From assembly GCF_000516985.1 (NCBI RefSeq), contig NW_006917100.1, forward strand, positions 124,001 to 188,000: 64,000 nt of DNA, read 5' to 3'. Each line of letters begins with the position of its first letter. Within the stretch, counting starts at the first letter, position 1. Of this stretch, positions 1 through 11,262 are shown piece after piece. Source of the DNA: Pestalotiopsis fici W106-1. Taxonomy: Eukaryota; Ascomycota; Sordariomycetes; Amphisphaeriales; Sporocadaceae. A program made the translations under genes and the position numbers. The notes beneath the pieces were generated by a model. That model saw only the letters and a program-made list of their open reading frames with translations, did not search any database and was not told the DNA's origin.

Positions 1-701
1 TTGAGAGTCAAGCACCAACTGACTGCAATGATGCTAGCCTCCGAAGTGGTGCCGTCGCCCGGGCCGGTCCCGTGAGCATCAGCTTCTTTAGACAAGCACG
101 GACAATGCCACTACTTCCCAACGCGCCTCCGCTGCCAGGTGGTGCAGACTACAGCAGCCTCTATCCCCGCGTCATGGATTGTCTGGGTAGTTTTACTAAC
201 ACTGAGACGTTCGTGGGCGCACATAGGGACATTAATGCCGTAAAGACGAATTTGATGCGGGGGCACAACCCCATCGCTACATCAAGGTGGCAAAGATTGG
301 CGACCAACGCAGCCGCACCGGAATATGTCCTCCTGCGTCTTCGTGCCAGCATTGGAGTTATTCGGTATCTCAACCACCGTGGTACACCCAATATAAATGG
401 ACGTCTAGCCATCATCATCAACAACGTCGGCATCCAGTGGGACCATGGTGCAGCGACGTGGAACGCGGCCAATCCGAACAACCGTGTGGCGATTGGCGAC
501 CTCTGGCGCGAGTGGGCGCCCGACTTCTTCGCCTACCTTGTTTTGCACACACAAAATTTTGTCCGCAATGGTATCACGCAGATGCGCAATTATTGGGGTG
601 TCTCAACCAGTCCGCTGACTGACCAAGTGCTCGAGATTTTACGGGACTTGGAGGACCAGTTGGGCGATCTAGAGATCAATACGGATGATTTTGACACATA
701 G
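1..701 (+). CDS. 3' end of a gene, probable C-terminus of a LysM/GH18 chitinase (partial)
   Basis: The reading frame beginning at base 3 is open from the window edge to a TAG at 699-701. The apparent start at 72 is a GTG, not a fungal start, so this is the last exon or exons of a gene beginning upstream. The 233 visible residues have no signal peptide or membrane segment. They are mostly helical in character, with conserved-looking Trp/Arg positions and an acidic tail ending DDFDT. From memory they resemble the region after the GH18 domain in large fungal subgroup-C (killer-toxin-like) chitinases. I cannot see the catalytic DxxDxDxE motif, so the chitinase identity is inference. The LysM gene at 2352 fits, because subgroup-C chitinase genes commonly sit beside LysM genes in Hypocreales. 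It could instead be an unrelated hypothetical protein. Confidence 0.5.
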   Translation, partial: ESQAPTDCNDASLRSGAVARAGPVSISFFRQARTMPLLPNAPPLPGGADYSSLYPRVMDCLGSFTNTETFVGAHRDINAVKTNLMRGHNPIATSRWQRLATNAAAPEYVLLRLRASIGVIRYLNHRGTPNINGRLAIIINNVGIQWDHGAATWNAANPNNRVAIGDLWREWAPDFFAYLVLHTQNFVRNGITQMRNYWGVSTSPLTDQVLEILRDLEDQLGDLEINTDDFDT

Positions 702-783
702 GCTCTCTTGTACTTCTTTTATTTCGTGAAACTAAAGCTGCATAGCCTCAAACAAGATAGCTGTCAGAACTTCAAGCTCGCCG

Positions 784-1446
784 TCAACTAAGCTCCCCAT
801 TCCACGTGGTGACATGCAGTCCGCCAATCGTCTTGGGCGCCAAACTTGCCAGATCACGAACATTCAGTTGGTCCCACAGCTCCAACATGCTTCTGGTGGT
901 CATTTTCATCCAGCCGAAATACCTCTGTCCCCCCATACGGTTGTTTTTAGGCGTATAGTTTGCTGCCACATAATCGCCTTGCACACACTTGACCCAGAAT
1001 TCCGGGTTCACTGCTCGGCCTGCGTCCTGCAAGACTTCAGAGTCGGCCAGGAGGAAATATCCACACTGGTGTGGCCTGAAAGCGCCATGATCATCCTCTA
1101 CAGAACGCAAAAACAACTCGCGGAGATCGTCCATTGGCTTGTCCTGAAGCAGGGTGATATCCGAATGGGTGTCCAATCGAAACAACGCTTGTAGAGTCTC
1201 TGCCATCTGTCTTTGCTCGTCATTCTCTTCGTCGTCCTGGTGGGCTTGTAGCTCCTCTGCAATCTGGGCCTGGATATTGTCCAGAAGCGCAAGCCAGCTT
1301 TCATCGGACGATCCGCCGTATTCCGTGCGGTAGATGGTAAATCCCCAATTGAGGTAATCCGGGGTCGCGTCAGGCAAGTCAGGCGCCAATTCGCCGTCGT
1401 CCGTTATGCGCTGCAAGCCGCTGAGGATGCTCTCTAGCATTGCCAT
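784..1446 (-). CDS. Uncharacterised 220-aa acidic protein
   Basis: This is a single-exon frame from ATG at 1446 to TGA at 784, convergent with the gene ending at 701. The protein is acidic (Asp/Glu-rich around residues 65-80), with no signal peptide and no membrane span. An early motif WGFTIYRTEYG and a later WVKCVQGDYVA stretch look like those of a family of fungal proteins of unknown function often about this size. I do not recognise a biochemical activity. The length, the absence of a competing frame of similar quality and the position in a chitin-related locus support a real gene. A function linked to the flanking chitin genes would be guesswork. Confidence 0.65.
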   Translation of the reverse strand: MAMLESILSGLQRITDDGELAPDLPDATPDYLNWGFTIYRTEYGGSSDESWLALLDNIQAQIAEELQAHQDDEENDEQRQMAETLQALFRLDTHSDITLLQDKPMDDLRELFLRSVEDDHGAFRPHQCGYFLLADSEVLQDAGRAVNPEFWVKCVQGDYVAANYTPKNNRMGGQRYFGWMKMTTRSMLELWDQLNVRDLASLAPKTIGGLHVTTWNGELS

Positions 1447-2351
1447 TCTTGATCTTGTAGCTCGCTGTGCCGTCCTTGGTAGTACGTGTTCTCGGCCTGT
1501 AGTGTTATTTTCGGTTCAATCGGGGAAAATATTGCGTCCCAGGCCTTTAAGTCAACGGACAAGTATTGCTGACTGAGTCACAAAAAGAAATGAAATAATC
1601 ATGTGGATGAAAAGGGTGATGCGGTCAGGCGAGAGGACGTTGGCTTGGCAGCTTACGGCGTAAGTTCAAGGTTAAATACCCAGGAAGTCAGGAACCAGGT
1701 CCAAGTCAGATGCGGGGATTTTATGTGCGACACATCAAATATTTGTTTGGCACAGTGCGAAGGGACAACTGAAACAATGTCTCTCGTATATGCCAAGAAG
1801 TATAAGGTTCCATAGCCATGCAACGTGCATAGCTGCTTGGATGTGAGTTGCTATTTCTGGTGTTTGTCCTCTATTTTCCGCAAACAGCGTAATACTCGAC
1901 GTACGACCATGAATGAAACCTCATACAATAAATGCTCTCCCTCCGCGAATGTAACTTTGTATCTCGGCTCCATAGTCGAAAACGTTGTGGGCATTGGGAT
2001 ACTACCCCACGAGCTGAAGTTTACTGGCAGATATGCATGGTACTTTTCGTGGTCGCAAGAGTCAGCAAGCTTGTTCAATACTATCGAAGGCGTATTACAT
2101 ATTCCAAGCTACTGGAATATTTCCAATCGTTGGCTAACAGATAGAGTTGAGAGAAACTTGGGACGAGGCTGATGCGATACTATCACTGATTCTTGGTTCC
2201 TTGCTGGAAGGAGCTTCACACGTAGAGACATATAATTCTTGTCCATGGCCCCTCAATGGTCGACGCTGGTACGGTCGTTCTCAGTCATAGATTATTTCCG
2301 TCATCTCTCCCCCTTTACACCATTTTTCTATCTTTGCCTCTTCTGTGAGCA
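1447..2351. other. Intergenic, shared upstream region
   Basis: This 0.9 kb stretch lies between the divergent starts of the 220-aa gene and the LysM gene. The last ~70 bases before the LysM ATG are pyrimidine-rich (CATCTCTCCCCCTTTACACC), typical of fungal core promoters. The short frames inside show no recognisable protein. Confidence 0.5.
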
Positions 2352-3545
2352 ATGCCTTCCTTGATCAGAAGTCTGGCATGGGCCTATCTCGCTTGTGGAT
2401 GTGTATCCACAGCATGGTCTTCGGATAGGCCTCGCGACTCACACGAACGCAGACAAGATGGCCCGGTGGCCCCTGGTACCGCTACCGATTGTACCTGGTA
2501 CGACACCGCGTACGACAGCTCATTCACATGCGGCTTCTTTGAGAAGAGCTGGGGCTTAACGCACGCCGAATTTGTAGATTACAATCCCAGTGTCAAAAAC
2601 GACTGCAGTGGCATCATCATTGGTAACTCATACTGTGTCGAGGTAAACTTTGGATTGCCACGCCCGACGACACGGTCAACGACACCGACCAGCACCAAGA
2701 CTTCAACCACAACTGGCAGCACACCGACAACCACCGGACCTGCGAAACCCAGCCCGACTCAGGATGGACTCATCGGGACATGTACAAAATTCTACTTTGC
2801 CGCTTCCGGTGACACCTGTATCAAGATCGTCGAGGCGCAAAGAAGCGTGTTCACTCTGGCCGACTTTGTGTCGTGGAACCCGGCAGTAAAGAGCGACTGC
2901 TCGGGTTTGTGGGCAAACACGTATTATTGTATTGGTGTCCCAGGTACTCCGACTGCAGGTACCTCTACGAGACCAGCTACGACCACGACCACGACAGTGA
3001 CAAAGTCGACGCCAGCCAGACCCTCTCCTACACAGGATGGGATCGCGGCTAATTGCCAGCGTTACCATCTCGCCAGTTCCGGAGACACTTGTCAAAAACT
3101 TGTCAACCAGTATGGCACCTTTACTCTGGACCAGTTCTATGCTTGGAACCCTGCAGTTGGCAAATCTTGTTCTGGATTTTGGCTCGGGTATTACTACTGT
3201 ATTGGTAAGTTGTGGCGAAATCGACTTGCATTCCAAGGCAAGGACCTAACCTACCCTTCAGGAATATCCGGCACACCAACGTCGCCAACGAAAAAACTGA
3301 CCACTCCAACCACTACAACCACTCGGCCACCAGCAGACACGTGCAACCCAGCTGCACCAACTCCCACTCAACCGAAGCCAACTTGTGGGTGTAAGCGGTG
3401 GCATAAGGTGGTCAGTGGGAACACATGTGATGATATCGTGAAAAAATACGGGATCACTAAGGCTAATTTCAATAAATGGAACCCGGGAGTCGGCTCTGCC
3501 TGCACATCTTTATGGCTTGGATATTATGTCTGCGTAGGTAGATGA
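2352..3545 (+). CDS. Secreted protein with four LysM domains (LysM effector-like)
   Basis: Exons are 2352-3204 and 3262-3545, with a 57-nt intron 3205-3261 (GTAAGT donor, CCTAAC branch, TTCAG acceptor); the spliced product is 378 aa. An N-terminal hydrophobic signal peptide (to about residue 23) is followed by four fungal-type LysM modules at roughly residues 46-97, 140-195, 225-275 and 327-378. Each has the conserved Cys spacing and a YNP/WNP motif with Y(Y)C near its end. Thr/Pro-rich linkers separate them. Such proteins bind chitin or N-glycosylated surfaces and act in the wall or outside the cell, protecting hyphae from chitinases or hiding chitin fragments. The intron length is a multiple of three and lacks a stop, so an unspliced message would still be translated, with 19 extra residues. 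There is no catalytic domain. Confidence 0.9.
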   Translation: MPSLIRSLAWAYLACGCVSTAWSSDRPRDSHERRQDGPVAPGTATDCTWYDTAYDSSFTCGFFEKSWGLTHAEFVDYNPSVKNDCSGIIIGNSYCVEVNFGLPRPTTRSTTPTSTKTSTTTGSTPTTTGPAKPSPTQDGLIGTCTKFYFAASGDTCIKIVEAQRSVFTLADFVSWNPAVKSDCSGLWANTYYCIGVPGTPTAGTSTRPATTTTTTVTKSTPARPSPTQDGIAANCQRYHLASSGDTCQKLVNQYGTFTLDQFYAWNPAVGKSCSGFWLGYYYCIGKLWRNRLAFQGKDLTYPSGISGTPTSPTKKLTTPTTTTTRPPADTCNPAAPTPTQPKPTCGCKRWHKVVSGNTCDDIVKKYGITKANFNKWNPGVGSACTSLWLGYYVCVGR

Positions 3546-4942
3546 TATTAAGACATGACGGGACAACAGAACTGGGCGTGATATACAAAAAATCGAGAAT
3601 TAGGCTGTAGTATGACCGCAGAGGTAGTTTCCTTAAACAAATATATCAAACCAGAGTATATTATTCATATCAGCGCTATACACCTCCTTACAGGATTGCA
3701 AGCGTTATATCCTTGCAAGCCTTACTAAGAATGAAATCTGCCTTTGAAATGCTGAAAAGTGTCACAAACATGCACCCCGGCAATAATGCAAACATGCGCC
3801 AGCGCTTGAAAAGACAACATGCGGGCGATGGTATTAATATGTTTTTGCCTTCACTTGTTGTTTGCATTGCATTATTTTGGTTTCCCCTCCCTTACTAGAC
3901 CTTCCCCCCCCCCCCCCCCCGGGACCATCTTATCAAAGTAGTGCTATTTTCCGCTGAAGATGTTAAAATAACAGCAATTTGTAAACATTATTTTGTAAAA
4001 AAGCATGTACTTCAAGAAAGACAGTATGTCTTTGATGAAACAATTATCAATTATGCAGTGTTTGTTATACAATAATTTGTGATCACATTGCATTCAATGG
4101 TGAACCAGCCTACATTTATCTATCTTGCATACTTTGCACTTTCTTAAGCCGCCTTCTTCAATGCACCACTTACGTCTTCTTATTGATATTGGTGAGTGGA
4201 TGCTCCCTGTCCAAGGAAAACCTGCAAATGCTTGGAGGTTTCGCTGTGACTTGAGAGACATCGTTTCATCTCGACCACTCTCATTGTGCGTCTGCTTACA
4301 CAAGTGTTGGCATACTATTCTTGCATACATACTGAATCAGCCTGACGCGTTATTAGGGGGGTTGTGCTTGGGTGTTTTTCAGTGCCTCGAGTGAGTGTGA
4401 TTTTTTATGGATCCGTGGTTATTTTTACATGGTTGGTTGCACACAAGGACCTAACCTAGGTACTTTGAGTCTTGCCTAAACTTCACAATCATGAAAGATT
4501 ATCCGTTGCACTTTGAGAGGATCAATTGGTGTGGCTATTTTATTTAGCAAGAATATGCAATTTGAAAAGAAAGAATTGATTGTACTTTGAAACCATTGAT
4601 CGGTGCTCGCACCATTCTGTATTCTGCACAGTTCAGTACCAGATGAAGGAAAAGTTTAAAGGCCAAGCAAAAAAAAAAAGTTCCGATAAGAGCGATAAGC
4701 CCGAAAATACAAAGTGGAGTCTGGTGGCAGCAGCGGTGATTGGCCGGGACGGAAGCAATAATTAGCCGGGGCTCCCAATTGTGCGCTGCGAGCCGCCAAT
4801 TTTTGGTGGGGAGCTTTGCAATAAAAATTTTGGAGTAGCAGAAAGTCTGTGAAGCTTCAAACCCAGCAGCAGACAGCCGAGTCGCAGCCAAACCCAGAAC
4901 CACCTTCCGACAACCCGCTTACGCGCGCGCACACTCGGCACC
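3546..4942. other. AT-rich intergenic with poly-C tract
   Basis: This 1.4 kb stretch separates the LysM gene from NOP56. It is strongly AT-rich at 3940-4100 and contains a 17-base C run at 3904-3920 and an 11-base A run near 4670. The last ~300 bases must hold the NOP56 promoter. I see no convincing gene. Confidence 0.5.
3904..3920 (+). repeat. 17-nt poly-C homopolymer
   Basis: An uninterrupted run of 17 C followed by GGG lies in otherwise AT-rich DNA. The true length may differ, since such runs are prone to sequencing error. Confidence 0.9.
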
Positions 4943-6675
4943 ATGGGGAAGATCGACTTTCTTTTGCACGAAAATGCCACTGGCTATGCCTTGTTCAAGG
5001 TTGTGAACCAGCCGGACCGCATCAGCGGCGCCGACTCGCAGAACCTGGCCACCTTTGGCAAAATGGTTCAGCTGGTCAACTTTGCTCCCTGGAGGTGAGT
5101 AGGGCGTCGCCTAGGGCACTGTTGTGCCGGCAGAATTGTAATTGACAGTTTGCCCCATATAGAAATGCCGCCGACGCGTTGGAGAACATCAATGACATCT
5201 CCGAGGGTATCCTGAACGAGTACCTGCGATCCAACCTTGAGCTGAACCTCCCCAAAGCCTCCAGCAAGTCGCCAGTCACCCTTGCTGTTCAGGACAAGAA
5301 CTTGGGAGGTGCCATCAAGGCTGCCTTCCCCGGTGTTGACGCCGAGACTGCCGATACCAGCGACATTGCTGCCGACCTCCTCCGTGGTGTCAGAACGCAC
5401 GCCGAGAAGCTATTGAAGGGTCTGCAGGAGGGAGATGTTTCCCGTGCTCAGCTCGGTCTCGGTCACGCTTACTCCCGTGGCAAGGTCAAATTCAACGTCC
5501 ACAAGAACGACAACCACAGTACGTCCTTCTCACGCGTGCATCGCATTCTCAACTTTGCGCGCTATCGACATGCGCTCAGGTTTTCGTGTTACTAACTGGA
5601 CTAGTCATCCGTGCTATTGCAACCCTCGACAACTTGGACAAGGGAATCAACCTGTTCTCCCAGAAGCTCAGAGAAGCCTACTCATGGCACTTCCCCGAGC
5701 TGTACGCGATTGTTTCCGACAACCTGGGCTTTGCCCGCATGGCCCTGTTCGTTGGCGACAAGTCTACCCTGAGCGAGGACAAGCTGCACGAGCTGGCCGC
5801 CCTGGTCGACGAAGATGAGGAAAAGGCCTCTGAGATCATCAACAAGGCCAAGATCTCCATGGGTCGCGAGATTTCCGAAGCCGACTTGGAGAACATCACC
5901 TCCTTTGCCAGCCGCGTTGTCAAGCTCGCCGAGTACAGGAGGTCGCTTTACAACTACCTGACCGAGAAGATGAGCACCGTTGCTCCCAACCTGGCTGCTC
6001 TGATTGGAGAGGTCGTTGCTGCACGTCTCATCCAGAAGGCTGGAAGTTTGACCAACCTGTCCAAGTACCCTGCCTCGACTCTGCAGATTCTCGGTGCCGA
6101 GAAGGCCCTGTTCCGCGCCCTCAAGACCAAGGGCAACACGCCCAAGTTCGGTCTCATTTACCACAGCTCTTTCATTGGTAAGGCCAACACCAAGGACAAG
6201 GGTCGCATTTCCAGATACCTCGCCAACAAGTGTTCGATTGCTAGCAGAATCGACAACTTTGCCGAGCAGCCCTCCAAGAAGTTTGGTGAGGTGCTGAAGC
6301 AGCAGGTTGAGGACCGCCTGGAATTCTATGCCAGCGGAAAGAAGCCCACCAAGAACGCCGATGCCATGGTAAGTCATGTTCAATGTGCAGCCAACGTATT
6401 AAAACTCTTGCTAATCCCCACTTTAGGACCAGGCTATGGCCGACATCCTTGCCGACGGCCAATCGCTCGCCATTGACGCCGAGATGATCGATGTCCCCCT
6501 TCCCACCAACACTGAGGACAAGGAGAAGAAGGAGAAGTCCAAGGACAAGAAGGAGAAGAAGGACAAGAAAGACAAGAAGGACAAGAAGCGCAAGCAGAGC
6601 GACGTGGGCGCCGAGGAGCCGGAAGCTGTGGATGGCGAGAAAAAGAAGAAGAAGAAGAGGAAGTCCGAGGCTTAG
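4943..6675 (+). CDS. NOP56: Nucleolar protein 56, box C/D snoRNP core protein
   Basis: Exons are 4943-5094, 5163-5518, 5605-6368 and 6427-6675, giving 506 aa, the usual length (yeast about 504). The N-terminus ([12 protein letters not shown]) is the NOP5NT domain of Nop56, unlike the Nop58 start. The NOSIC and Nop domains follow (about 150-410) with the signature [12 protein letters not shown] and the helix-rich RNA-binding region. The tail from about residue 445 is a Lys/Glu/Asp-rich KKEKK-type nucleolar segment. Nop56 pairs with Nop58, fibrillarin and Snu13 on box C/D snoRNAs to direct 2'-O-methylation and processing of pre-rRNA. Introns carry good sites (GTGAGT, GTACGT with ACTAAC branch, GTAAGT). 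Codon use is strongly C/G-ending, as expected for a highly expressed housekeeping gene. Confidence 0.97.
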
Positions 6676-9299
6676 GTTGGGTCGACTCTTCTTCTTTGAC
6701 CTATTTTCTACTGATCGGCTTCCTCAGGGTGTTGGCTGCTTGGCGGTTATGACCACGCATGGTTCGGCGTTCTGGAAAAATTGTTGTTTGCTCGTGTATT
6801 ACTCGATGGGCTCATACCCCGTTTTATCTGCTTGTGTCTTGAGCTGTAAGATGCTCTCCTTTGCCGGCGTCTCTGGAGTAGTGGATATAATTATACAACC
6901 ATTGTTCACTACTTCTGCGAACATTTGTGACAAACGATATTTCATGATGTTTTTAATATGATGATGATGATGCTGTATGTTTCGAAGCCGATCCTATGGA
7001 TGATTTATGCCGTGCATGGAAATTGTGGCAGGCTTCGCCGAGCGGGCTTTGGAGATTGCTATGTAACCGCCTAAACATACCCAACACATCGGCTGTCAGC
7101 GTGGCGATGAACAAGGTATTAGTAGCAACAGCACAATGCTTGAAAGTATATTTACGGCAGACCATCTCGCGGTTCTTGTCTCCCAGACCATTGTCCAAGC
7201 ATCTTCATTCTGATTGGCGAGGCGGTTTGAACCTCTTTCCGCAGGTAATAAGTGCATGAACTAATCCCCCGATTGATCCTGCTATCCCAATCCCGAGCAC
7301 GAGCAATCGACGGCCTGGATGAGAGACTCGAAATGGAAGTCACGGACCGTGTAGTACTGGCACGAGTGGCATAAGATTAAGTTGTGAACGATACCAACCC
7401 GGCACATCATTGCCTTGGGCATTGAGATCCAATGCTGGCTCATCTTTGCGCAAAACGGTCTTTCACGTCCGTTTGATACTCAGAACGAACAGGACCGTCT
7501 GCGGTTCTTGCTTCCCTCTTATCACTCCCCCGTCCTTTGCCGTCGGGCCTCTAGAGGGCGCGTGTTACGGCACGTTGGTATCAGCGGGTCAGCGCCTTCT
7601 GACTGTTTTGACTGTCTGTTCGCGAGACGGGGAGAGGACCCAGTGTTTGCGGGGAGCCTCTCCCATCCTACTGCCTCGTCGGGACCCGATAGTATGAATG
7701 GGCAGAATTCACACCGTTGGAACTGGGTCGCTCGGATCCAAAAAAGAGTTGGCCCGTGAGGGCCAGGCACAAAGCATCGGTGTGTGTAGTGAATGCCGTA
7801 CCCGCGATCCCGCTGATGTGCACCGATTAGTAGTACCATGCAGTAGTCGTTGTTGCGATGGATCTTACGATATCTATACTAGTATGTAGTAATCACCAGA
7901 TGCTTATCATGCTCTTATTCGTTCTCCAGACACGAGGAGACAACCCGCGTGCATTGGATTTTGCTTTGTACGTTACCTCGGAGAAACTCGATGTTGCCAG
8001 ACACCATGTCTTTTCTCTTTTTGTGGACGACCGAGCTCAACATTACATTTATTTCGGTCTGTGCAAGTAAATCAGTGCAACATATCAATCACCCTTTAAT
8101 CGTTTGTAGAGCCGTTTAGCCCTTTTAGCAAACGCCTTGAAAATCAGACGACTATACCACCATTTTTCCGGGACCAGCTGAGAAATCAACAAGGTGGACA
8201 AGATAATAATGATATTATAGTAGACTACATCAGGCGTGGTCTTGCGGAGCCAAGCCAAGAAGAAACAGTCAAGGGGGAAGGATCAGCGGGACCCAGAGGA
8301 GTGGGAATGTTGGAAGGGGGCAGGTTAAGGAACATCGGTGCCCAAAAGAAATAGAGAATGCGCGCAGACGTCAGCCCAGTGTAATATGTGCCAGCTGCAA
8401 ACATGCTCCCCCAGTATTTGATCGTCCAAAGGAGGGGGGGAAAACTCAAAGGAAAACCTCATCACATTATTCCATCTCAAACCGAGTATTATGATTTCAT
8501 CTGGGGTCATGCAGGCCCCAGTTTGCACTGCTACACTACTTTCCCCCTGTTATTTTGTCTATTCTCCGAGTGGCAGACTGAGACCAAAGTGTGGGAGAGG
8601 CCTTGTACTGTCGCATGTGCGTAAATCGTCATCGTGGGGGTAAAGATGGTGTTTCCGGATACAGTGTGTCCGGGGCCAAGTAAATTGACAGGTCCCCGGA
8701 GAAATATGGACTTACATTCCTTTCCGATGGGCGAGAGTGATGGAAAAAGGGAAAGGGGGTCAATTGGGTGATTGGATGTTTGTGCAATCGGCATCGACGG
8801 CACCTGCAAATGAATTGTTGATGCGGCGCGATACACCCATATCGGAATCAAATGTAGAGCTAGTCAGCCACGATATCTTTCGACGGTTTGTATTTGTAGA
8901 TATATCAGCATCATGATCGGATTCATGGTCACAATCAAAGACTTTTGAGAATGTTTATGATCTTCTAAATTCATCATGTAAACGTGAAATCTAGCTACAA
9001 GCTTGGGTATATATGTAAAAAGAAAAAAACATCAAGTCCGGATGCCGACATGGACTAATCCATCATGCATTCTATCCGTCTAAATTTTCTTCGTATCTTT
9101 TTATTTTCGTCATGATATGCTTCCAATCGTTGTCATATCATTTTCGCGGCTCCAATTCAAAAGAGCCTCTACCACATCCAAATGGTGTGTATGGAGTCGT
9201 AAATCATTTCGCGCACGCGCGGACTTTGATGTTTTTATTTTGGGCCGGCGCAGCCGACATTGGGTTCAACCTCTAGTAGAACACACTTTTGCGACTCGA
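6676..9299. other. 2.6 kb intergenic without a clear gene
   Basis: This stretch lies between the 3' ends of NOP56 and the sugar transporter, so it holds two terminators rather than promoters. There is a short ATG trinucleotide run near 6958-6974. Frames up to 162 codons occur, but none has family features or plausible splice links. No rRNA or tRNA pattern was noticed. Confidence 0.45.
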
Positions 9300-11076
9300 T
9301 CAAGACAAGACACCAGCGTTCTCGCGGTTGTCGACTTCATCCTTCTCGCGGGAGATGCGAGGGGACGACTCGAGGTCATCCTCCTCGGAAACCTCATTCT
9401 CAACACCGTACTTGCGAGCGTAGTCGCGAACCTGTTGAGCGTCAAGCTTGGGCAACATCTTGGCGGCCTTGACGTAGCTAATGTTCTCGTCGTGGCCTTT
9501 GGCAAAGATGACATCGATCTCCTCGAGGGAACGACCAGCCTGGGAAGAATCAGTATGGATGATGAATGCGTCAGACAAGAGAGTATGCTTACCGTCTCAG
9601 GGTAGTAGAAGTACAGGATGGGCAAGAAGATGGCGTTGAGCGCGGCAAAGAACAAATAAGTGCCCCAGCCAATGGAGTCGACCAGGACGGGAGTAATCAT
9701 AACAATGAAGAAGTTCCAGATCCAGTTGGACACAGTCGAGGTGGCGTTGGCCTTCGCGCGGGTCTTGAGGGGGTTGATCTCGGCGGGGTACAACCAGGGA
9801 AGAGGCAGCCAGGTGGCACCAAAGAAGGCAATGTAGGTAAAGAGACCAACACCTGCGCCCTTGGCAGCAGAGGTCGTGTCGGGAATCAGAGCGCCGAAAA
9901 CGAGAACCATGGACAAGCATTGTCCGATGGTACCAATGAAGAAGAGCTTGCGGCGACCGAGGCGTTCGACGGCGTACCAGGAGGTGCAAGCAAAGAGGGC
10001 GTAGACAACCATGTTGACACCACCGAGCAGAAGCGCCAAGTTCTCGGAAGTTCCAATCGAGGTCTGGAAAAGAATGGGGAAGTAGTAGATGACGGCGTTG
10101 CAACCAGACAGCTGCTGCATCATTTGGGAACCGGCACCTAGGAGGAGACGGCGCAAGTGCTGGGTCTTGCCGTTGGTGAAGAGCTCCTTCATGGAAGTGT
10201 TACCGCTGCGCATACCAGCGGCACGGATGGCGTCGTTGATGACCGTGATCTGGGTCTGGACCTCTTCGTGCTCACGTCGCTTGTCGGCAAGGGCAGCAAG
10301 TACCGTATTGGCCTCTTCTTCACGGCCATGGGAGAGAAGCCATCGTGGGGACTCGGGAAGTCGCAGCATGAGGACGAGAATCACCACGGCGAAGGCAATC
10401 TGGAAAGCGATGGGGAATCGCCAGACAAAGGGGTGGGGTCCATAGGTACAGCCGTAGTCAATCCAGTAGGCAATCAAGGTACCGACGGCGACGTTTCCAC
10501 CTTCGATACAAATGAGCTTGCCACGGTTGTGTGCAGCAGAACATTCGGCCTGATACGTGGGAACAGTGGATGTGTTGATACCATTACCAATCTGGAAGTA
10601 TCAGTTAGTTTGACGAGTTTAATGAAGGGTATGATGAGGGGCCCAGAACTTACTCCTGTGATGCATCGTCCAATGATGAACTGTGCTGTAGCGCCATATC
10701 CAGGGGGAACGGAGCAGATCTGAATAATCACACCGATAATCATGACAGAGGCACCGAGGAAGATGGAGTATCTTCGACCAAGACGGTCACCATACATGAG
10801 AGTGAACAGAGCGCCAAAGAAGCAACCGACAGCGTAGATGGAGGTGACAAAACCTTGCCAGGTGCTGTCACCGTCGGTCTCGGGGAAATCAGACACAAAG
10901 GCAGGAGACGAAATGATACCGGCCATGACACCCTGATCGTAACCGAAGAGCAAGAAGTCGGTCGTCGCTAGGGCCGTGATGTATTTCTGGAGTGTGTGGC
11001 CACTCTTGGACCAGTAGGTAGGAACGCCATGGGCGTTGTCCTGGTGCCCAGTCCGCACTGGTACCAACTTGACCAT
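9300..11076 (-). CDS. MFS sugar transporter (hexose-type, 12 membrane spans)
   Basis: Exons in transcript order are 11076-10654, 10591-9593 and 9539-9300, with introns of 62 and 53 nt; the product is 553 aa. Sugar-porter signatures are all present: FGYDQGVMAG in helix 1, GDRLGRR after helix 2, PESPRWLL before the central loop, ERLGRRKL in the second half, a PAEINPLKTRAKA-type motif, and PETAGRSLEEID after helix 12, split by intron 2. It should move a hexose or related sugar across the plasma membrane by facilitated diffusion or proton symport. The substrate cannot be told from sequence. Short hydrophilic N- and C-termini are normal for the family. No other sugar gene adjoins it. Confidence 0.95.
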
Positions 11077-11250
11077 CTTGAAGGTGTTGTTTTTGGTTCC
11101 TCTTCAGTCGATGGGCAGTATGAATGATTGCAATGATAAAACGACGGAAACTAAAAAGATGCAAAGTGAGGGTCCGTGTCGAGTTTGCGGAGAGGAATAC
11201 AGAGGTCCAGCCGTATGAGCATATTCCCCCAGAACACGGGGAAGGAGGTT

Positions 11251-11262
11251 CATATATAAAAT
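11251..11262 (-). promoter_or_regulatory. Possible TATA element of the sugar transporter
   Basis: An AT-rich element reads TTTATATATG on the minus strand, about 180 bases upstream of the transporter ATG. It is a match to TATAWA by eye only. Confidence 0.3.

Noticed and set aside
5095..5604. Possible snoRNAs in NOP56 introns
   Set aside because: Animal NOP56 introns host box C/D snoRNAs, but these introns are 58-86 nt and I find no RUGAUGA/CUGA pair at workable spacing.
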